A DNA stretch of 64,000 bases from Miscanthus floridulus (taxonomy: Eukaryota; Streptophyta; Magnoliopsida; Poales; Poaceae), in assembly GCF_019320115.1 (NCBI RefSeq), contig NC_089582.1, forward strand, positions 126,009,259 through 126,073,258, in the 5' to 3' direction. Each line of letters starts with the position of its first letter. Within the stretch, counting starts at the first letter, position 1. The position numbers and the translations under genes were made by a program. The notes under the pieces were generated by a model. The model was not told the DNA's origin. It did no database searches and was given only the letters and a program-made list of their open reading frames with translations. Positions 57,148 to 64,000 of the stretch are shown here, one piece after another.

Positions 57148-60133
57148 GTACTACCAATTTCTAGTAAAGTCAAGATTTTTGTTTCCCTCACTTATAGAGC
57201 ACACCTGGCTGATGCTACCATCTAGATATAAAACTTAGCACGGGCATTATGCTACATTCTGAATTTCTGCAAGGCTGGTGCTGGACAAAAAACATGCAAT
57301 TTTCTGATCATGGACAACACTTGCAAGAAACTAGCCACTGACTGAAATGGAGAGCTTCAGCTGCATATACTGAACCTTCACATGAACAGGCCTGAAATAT
57401 TTTTCCATGACATACATAGATGCAATAGATTAACTGCTTGTTCCTAGAACTAATCAAGTTCAAGCTCAGTTTTAACAAACAACCCTAAATTCAAAAAAAT
57501 AGGCTCTTATCACTGAGAATAAAAAAACTGAAATCACATGACAATAGCAATTGGTCTCACAGATAGATAATATCATGCTAGATAGGTAATGAGCCATGAT
57601 CACAGTATAATGATATTCTTCTAGCATGATCGTATTATGAAGAGATCTTCCAAGATATATGCAGAACTTTCAAAACATTAACACACAAAGTTGCTCATGG
57701 TAGAATGAAACTATAAGGCACAGAAGTTGCTTTTCATATGAGTGATCACATATCATAGTGTGAAGTTCCAATACACACCTACACAAGCTTTTCAGAGATC
57801 TGTATTTCTGAAGAGTGGTCTGCACAAATTAAAAATTGAAGAATACATTAACTAAATATTATCAAGGACTTGTTAGTTTGCATAAACAACACAAGGGAGG
57901 AAAAAGCCTCAACGTTCTATATTGTCTAAATAATGTAGGCTTAAATGAATTATGCATAGACACAAATAGAGAAAAACCTCATGTTCATAAAAATTTTCTC
58001 CCAAAAGGAATAAGTTTGCATATACATTACATATGGCTGATGACTTCAATTTTGAGATTTAAGGTTTTATTTGGCTAACAATAAACTTCACTAATCAACC
58101 TGATATACAAATGCCCAAATTAGTACAAAAGAATAATCCTTTTTTTCCCAAAGTTGCACCCAAGCACCATGGTCCAAAGTTTCTGAAGACTACAAATCCC
58201 GAGAGAAGCCACATGTGTGCACAAAATTTTGCCTAGCTCCAGACCGCAAGGCAACTTGACTAATACAGCATTGCCAAAAGTATGAGAACCCTATCCAAAT
58301 AACAGTTGGTTGACAGCAAATCATTCTCAATCAACCAAAGCAGTACTGAATCCAAATCTAAACCCCAACTGACTCCCCACGCAGTCTGTCAGCTACAAAA
58401 CGAGAGCTCCCATGCGCAATCTCCATGCCCACAGTTTTCAGTTAGCATGCAAGTTGCTAAACAATTACACTCGTCTAGTAGGACCATATGCAATGGCTCT
58501 TTATAAAGTTAGAGAGTTAAGTAGTGCTGGAGTCATGGTGGTCGACCAGCAGTACGTCTTTTCAGTAGTAGGTTGATTTTCCATGCGTACAGCACAGCCA
58601 TGGCTAAACACACTGTCGAGGTGCACCTATAAACATAATAACAAAATATCTACTTATTTACATGGCATGTAAAATTAGCTAGGACTGTAGAGGTGAAGGA
58701 AAAGGTTCAGAGCCACACTAATCAATTGACTATATATTAGTTTTTTGTTTGGAGGCAACAGGCAAGGGCGTTGTGCAATGGTTCAGTAATCACCTCATCA
58801 ACTGATATTTATATGGTTCCATCTACCGTCAATACATGTAGAATATGACTTCTAAGATCATTGAAGGATTACCTGACTATCGGCAATGATCGGAGGTATC
58901 CGTGAGTAGCCGACCTTGAGAGATGCAAGCCTCAAATGATGCAAGACTTTTGTAAAAAAATCTAAAACTATGAATTTCATCAAACTAAATGATGAAAAGC
59001 CTGCTACATATAATTGAATGCCCAAACCGTAGATTATCTGATGGCAGTGCCACTCTTTTAAGCACTGATCTTAGAATAGTGGCATGCTCATATATTATGA
59101 ATAAAAAAACAAGCATTGATCTTAGAAAAGCGTGCTTGAACCAGCTAGAAATTAAAGCCTGCTACATATAATTGAATGCCTGTCAGATTGCAAACGATGA
59201 AGAGCATGCTTGTACATAGCTCATATATCTAATATTTTTTAGTTATGATCTATATTGAAACAGCCAGGACCTTCGAGGCATATTGAATCATATATTAGTT
59301 TATTGTTACCATGGACCTCGTTCATGGTCTACTGACTGAAGAAGAATATCAAATTGCGTGCTGCAGAACAAGTACCTGTTTATCATTCAGAATACGATGA
59401 AATCATAAACCACACCTGATAAAGCAGTCGCGGTATGGGGAAGGCAACATCGAGGGCTGCTTCGCACCCGTCCGCCTCCTGTTGTCCAGCGGTGGGCGTC
59501 GACAGCGTCGTGTGTGGCCTCTTCGCACTCGTCAGTCTTCTGGTGTTTGGTGGTCAGCGTCGACGGCGTGGCCGGCGTGGTGTGCGTCAGGGCGCGATCA
59601 CATGACTGGCGACGCATGGTGATCGTGGGAAGGCAGGCGTGGGTGAAGATGACTGTGTGTCGTGGGCGAGCGGCAGGCTACGTTGATTCCTTTTCCTCCG
59701 GGACTGCGGTGATTGCGCGGTGATTGCCATGAAGGATGCGGGTGAAGGGGAGTCAAGATTGTGAGGGAGCGTGATTAGCGTCGGGTGGTCACGCTCGCGG
59801 GGAAGAGGGCCCACCTGCCGGCATCCAAATTTGTCATAGGAGGAGGGGCAGATCGATAGCACGAGGCGAGGTAGGCCGACGTAGCGATATTTTGTTGCGC
59901 GAAGGTGGTGTCCACCATCGCCGCCGCAAACAACCCTTCCTTTTTACAGAGCGCTGAATGGGGAAGGGGAAAGATTGCTGATTTTTGTTGCCTTGTTTGT
60001 GATTTTTGTTGCCGCGCGGGTTTACGGAATAGAGCGAGCGGCTTTGGTGTTGCACCTGTGGACGGAATAGTTTTGAATGTTTTAGTTATATATATGCTTA
60101 TTAGCTTCATGTGTCATGTGACTGTACCAGCAG
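57148..60133. other. unassigned, mostly AT-rich spacer
   Basis: No protein recognised. A short direct repeat GCCTGCTACATATAATTGAATGCC occurs at about 58999 and 59157. A GC-richer block at 59430-60060 has overlapping short frames on both strands without family likeness. This may be the decayed remainder of the Helitron. Confidence 0.4.
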
Positions 60134-60153
60134 CACTACCCTAGATCTAGACA

Positions 60154-60655
60154 TCACTGTCGGTTCAAAAACCGCCTTCACTGCTAGATTTTAAACCGAC
60201 AGTGGCATACCGGAAGTGATGGGGGGTTGACATCACTACCAGTTTTTAAAAACCGACACTGATCTACAGGCAACAGTGTCGGTTCCTAGCTCCACCCGGC
60301 AGTGTCCAGTTGAACAACACTACCGGTTTATAGTCCCAACCGACAATAATGGTTGCTTCAAGAGTGTCGGTTATTGGCTCAAGCCAGCAGTGTTGAGCAA
60401 GCCTACACTGTCGGTTCATGGCTCAAGTCGACAGTGTTGAGCAAGACAACATTATCGGTTCATGGCTCAAGCCAGCAATGTTGAGCAAGCCAACACTGTC
60501 AGTTTATTGCTAACTGGTAGTGATGGTTACGACAACACTGGCGGTTTGTTGCTAACCGACCGTGATGGTTACGACAATACTACCGGTTTGTTGCTAACCG
60601 GTAGTGATGGTTACGATAACACTGCCGGTTTGTTGCTAACCGGCAGTGATGGCCC
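60154..60655. repeat. CACTA subterminal repeats, last part a 42-bp tandem repeat
   Basis: About a dozen CACTGYCGGTT units in both orientations. 60529-60654 is three copies of a 42-bp unit (GGTTACGAYAAYACTRSCGG...). The open frame across them is an effect of the period being a multiple of three. Confidence 0.88.
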
Positions 60656-60863
60656 GTTCACATTTTATTGTTTTATAATTTATTTTAATTTATATTTTTC
60701 ATGGAATCGGATTTTGCTTTATATACACTACGTAGACGATAGGTCCATCAATAGTAAATATTACAAATGTTACGGTTACAGTTCAAATGTTCTTATCAAG
60801 ATCTCGATCCCTCAAAATAAAAAAGAAATTATTCGATAAGATGAAGCATGCTTCTCAGACTTC

Positions 60864-63800
60864 TTACAATAATCTAGCGAGCCGCTCTGGGCTATACTGG
60901 TCCTTGAACTTCATGGATTGTGCAATGGAAAACACTCCATCTTTTTCCAATACCTCGGCTAAGATGAATTTTGCCAGCTCTGATTGCAGTGCAACGATCT
61001 CCATGTCTAACAGCCTTTTGTGGTTATATTTCTTGCGTTGTCGTTCAAAAAAGATGATATCCAAAGAGGAATCAGTAAATTATTTTGTTGAATTATTAAT
61101 AGACATAAATGAAATGGGGATTATACACACCAACTTATCTGCTTCTTCTGATTTTCCACTGATGTAGCGAAGCATTGCCCACATTACATAAAACCCGCAT
61201 TCATTGTTTTCCGCCGGCTGTTTTAGGCACTTCTCCATTTCGACAACCTTGAATGGGACCTGCGTCCCACCGATATGTCTTCTTCGTACACTGTGCAACA
61301 TTAAAAGGAGAAACATTAGAAAGTGGTATGTGTGACTAGAAAATAATATGTTATTAGGATCGCTTACTAATTCAGCATTGCCACCGGTGCATCTAGATGA
61401 TGAAATAGTTTTTTCTTCGAGTCCCACACCTCGATCAGATTTTTAGCAAGATTGACACAAATGAAGACGAAATGGTTGTTGCAATCATAGAATCCTAATT
61501 ATCGAATAATCTTAACAAAAAAAGAAGCATAAAATTAAAAGCCGAGAACACATAGTCGTAGTTGTAGGCTAGAAGTATGTGGGTTTTGTTCTTCATGTAG
61601 AATTCATCGAAAATAGCAATCAATCTCTCTTTTAGGTCTTCCACGTCACATCCATGGAGGCCTAAACATGTCTTCTCATTGACTCGCAAGGGGTCCAAGA
61701 AGCCTATGCTATCCTATTTGCTTTTTAGTATGCAAAAATTTGCTATACACCTACATAAAATCATGGAAATTTCTCAAAAGTTAACAATTTGTGTCTTGAG
61801 AGAGTAGTTAGTTATAATATCATGCGTGTATGGTACTTACATAGTCCATAGCGTCAACATTTGTGAATCGAGAGAGCATTTCTGGTATAGCTGGAATAAG
61901 CACTCCCACTCGACATCGAACTTCTATTCTTTAGAATAATGAAAAACAAGTGGCGAACAGATAATAACCTCAAAACCAAAGTTCTCCGTCTCTGTTACTT
62001 GAGCCATGTAATATTCATGCAACTGGCGCATATATGTTGTCAAATTTTTATACTCGTCATCGGGAATCAAAAGATTGCCCCTTTCATACTTCATTGTTGG
62101 TGTTCCCATCCCTTGTATATCATAATAGATGTTCGTGGCCTCTTCCATGGTTAATTCAGGGTTATCTTCGACGTAATTCTGTATCTTCCTTAAATCTTCA
62201 TTGTGTATTTCATTGGCTCTTAATGTAGCGCACTAATTCTGTGTTTGCCTTGCGAATTCGGACTTCAACAAACACGAAAGCAGTGAGGCATAGAGATTGA
62301 AGAAACTAACACAATCTTCCTTCGAGATATGTGCTGTAAATTTTTCTTCAATCAAGTTTGTAACGCTGCCACTGAACAGCCTTTTTCTTTTTTGTTGGTC
62401 TACTTTGGGAGCATTAGCAATCGAATCCAAGGACCTTTTCTGCGACTGTGAGGATGCCTTTGATCTTGTTTTGGGCTAAGGTGGAAGAGGAGGAGGAGGA
62501 TGACAATGAGAATTCTGTTTTCCTAGGGCTAATGAAGATGGAGGAGGAGGAGGAGGAGTCTTCTCTTTTCTCGGGGCTGATGAAGATGGAGTCGAACGAG
62601 GAGGAATAGAAGGAGACCTCTATCTTCTTAGGGGTGATGGCAAGGGATGAGGAGGGGAGTGATCTCTGTTGGGAGATGGTGAGTGATTATCGTGGGTGGG
62701 CAAAGACTTGCAGTTGTCCTCATCATCAGAGGACAATTGGTGGTCAAGCTTAATGAAGCGCTTGGGCTAGGCCACTTGAGAGCCCTTGTTATGACCAAGT
62801 TTCGGCCTGTCTTCCGATGCGGGGTACTCAATGCGCATCTTATTATACTTCTTATCAAGTATTTTGTCAATGGTGATGCGAGTGTACCCCTATAGATTGG
62901 GCGGCCATTAATGGTCCCATCTCCCGTAGGCCAGGCCTGGTCGAGCGCCACCTTGTTCTTTATCCATTCCTGACGGATGTACAACTTGACATTGATGGGT
63001 TCAGTGATGCTGTCCACCGGATGAGGCACATTTGCATCTTCTTCATCGAGCGGGGTCGATCCGCAGCTACTGCGACCCCTAAACTATGGGCTAAAGGCAG
63101 TAGGAGTAGGATTTTGTGGTACTCCTGACCCCTTAGATAGTAAATTTGCTGGACTTGTGCTTCAACAGTTGCTTCAATCCATGCGTCTATTCTATCTTCT
63201 ATCTCTTTTAGTCGGCTTAAACACTCTGCTTCCTGATCCACTCTACCCCTCGAGCGGCTTCGGTAAGTATGAGATTCTTCGGGGAATGCTAGTTTCCTAG
63301 GAACAACACCAGTTCCTCTAGTGCAACCAGGGTGCTCCTTGGTTCTGAGTGCTTGGGTGAGCACGTCTTTCTCCCTATTAGAAGTGCGAGTCCCTTGCCT
63401 CACCTTCTCAGTTACCTAGGAGATCACTCCCATGATTTTTTTTCTTTTTTTCTTGACTACCTCCTTGTCATACTCCGTTGGAAAAGTGAAATACTCTAGG
63501 ATTTTGATATCCCATATGTAATCCTTCTCACTTTCTAGAACCTTCCATGGGTCATTATCTTTCACATTCCACTTTCTGTACCTAATCAAGATGAAGTCCC
63601 TTACAAGTAATCCGAGGATAGTCTTGTATTTGGTCAAAACTATAGACGGTGAGAGTGGATCCCTGAATTCATCAAACTCAGTGATGTGCCAGTGTGCATT
63701 CCTACCAACAGGAATATTTGACACACCTCACTTGGATCTAGCCTACCTGCTACCTAAACCCTCTGGCTCCTTGGCTGGTGGAGGCTCCTACTGGAGACAC

Positions 63801-63900
63801 CAAGTAAGCTATGACCCTCTCAATTGATTAGCGTGTGTGGCTATATAGTCACATGATACCAAATTTACCTAGTCATCTTGGTCATTTTGACCCAGCTCGA
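60864..63900 (-). pseudogene. CACTA Ptta-type and Ulp1-like protein gene, broken
   Basis: The minus-strand gene enters from the right. 63724-63416 holds a segment with RYRKWNVKDNDPWKVLESEK. 63370-63100 has ALRTKEHPGCTRGTG, the plant Ptta/En/Spm transposase signature, followed by a coiled coil (LSRLKEIEDRIDAWIEATVE). 63029-62630 has EPINVKLYIRQEWIKNKVAL and then, in another frame, ITIDKILDKKYNKMRIEYP. The protease end has NNHFVFICVNLAKN (His near 61473), EVWDSKKK (Asp near 61422) and KQPAENNECGFYVMW (Cys at 61197-61199), so the catalytic triad is present. There is a frameshift near 62890 and a TAG near 62770. Introns are likely. It is of a different subfamily from the Ulp1-type gene at 30343. 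Confidence 0.75.
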
Positions 63901-64000
63901 GCAGGCCAGACGGGGTCCATGGCTGCTCGTTCTCACCGTCCTGATTGACACCATCACCGTTTGTCAGATCATGCGGCTCTCCCATCCCAGCGATATCAGC

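Larger units (their letters stand above)
60134..64000 (-). mobile_element. CACTA element, left part, runs off the window
   Basis: Subterminal repeats of the CACTGTCGGTT / AACCGRCAGTG type at 60154-60655 and a minus-strand gene of the Ptta/En/Spm plus Ulp1 type behind them define a CACTA element. The left terminus is either CACTACCCTAGATC at 60134 or CACTGTCGG at 60154. The right end is outside the window, so no duplication can be tested. Confidence 0.8.

Noticed and set aside
60462..60839. 125-codon frame with a LLLTGSDGYDNT repeat.
   Set aside because: It is the translation of a 42-bp subterminal repeat whose period is divisible by three.

Overview
The window is repetitive DNA from a grass nuclear genome. 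The transposon families (long-LTR Tekay-like chromovirus, TAT-like gypsy, Maximus/SIRE-type copia LTR, several CACTA subfamilies, a Stowaway MITE, a Helitron helicase scrap) suggest a panicoid or Andropogoneae grass such as sugarcane, Miscanthus or sorghum. That assignment rests on the look of the families, not on a search. I see no intact host gene, no rRNA or tRNA gene, and nothing bacterial.

Layout. 1-20.34 kb: a TAT-like Ty3/gypsy element that lacks pol. It has an LTR end, primer-binding-type site, broken gag, and an antisense gene of the 'putative gypsy type transposon' family. Its gag is split by a complete 12,995-bp chromovirus (1416-14410) with equal-length 3,595-bp LTRs and GACCA target duplications. 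20.34-23.40 kb: a copia LTR followed by a reversed gypsy LTR. 23.40-26.28 kb: a truncated CACTA element whose TNP2 transposase is split into two convergent pieces. 26.28-36.91 kb: non-coding DNA holding a Stowaway MITE, microsatellites and a complete CACTA element (28632-32652, TSD TAA) with an Ulp1-type protease gene. 36.91-48.22 kb: tandem arrays, GC-rich low-complexity DNA, and two more complete CACTA elements. One of these (39503-43230, TSD TAT) carries exons of a bHLH factor; the other is 44882-46284 (TSD CTA). Inverted copies of a roughly 255-bp MITE-like repeat lie at both sides. 48.30-56.32 kb: a composite 'gttgcaact'-rich repeat region starting with a 66-bp perfect palindrome, holding an LTR-like block and a captured fragment of proteasome subunit RPN2. 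56.32-60.13 kb: Helitron remnant. 60.13-64.0 kb: the left part of a fifth CACTA element with a broken Ptta/Ulp1-type gene running off the window.

The genes do not form a pathway. The shared theme is nested transposition, gene-fragment capture and decay. In the chromovirus and the CACTA TNP2 gene, reading frames are kept over kilobases and every internal stop can be explained by a C-to-T change, mostly CAG to TAG. This fits deamination of methylated cytosine. The two LTRs of the chromovirus differ at roughly 78 of 3,595 sites by eye, about 2.2 percent and mostly transitions, so the insertion is fairly recent, of the order of a million years under usual grass LTR rates.
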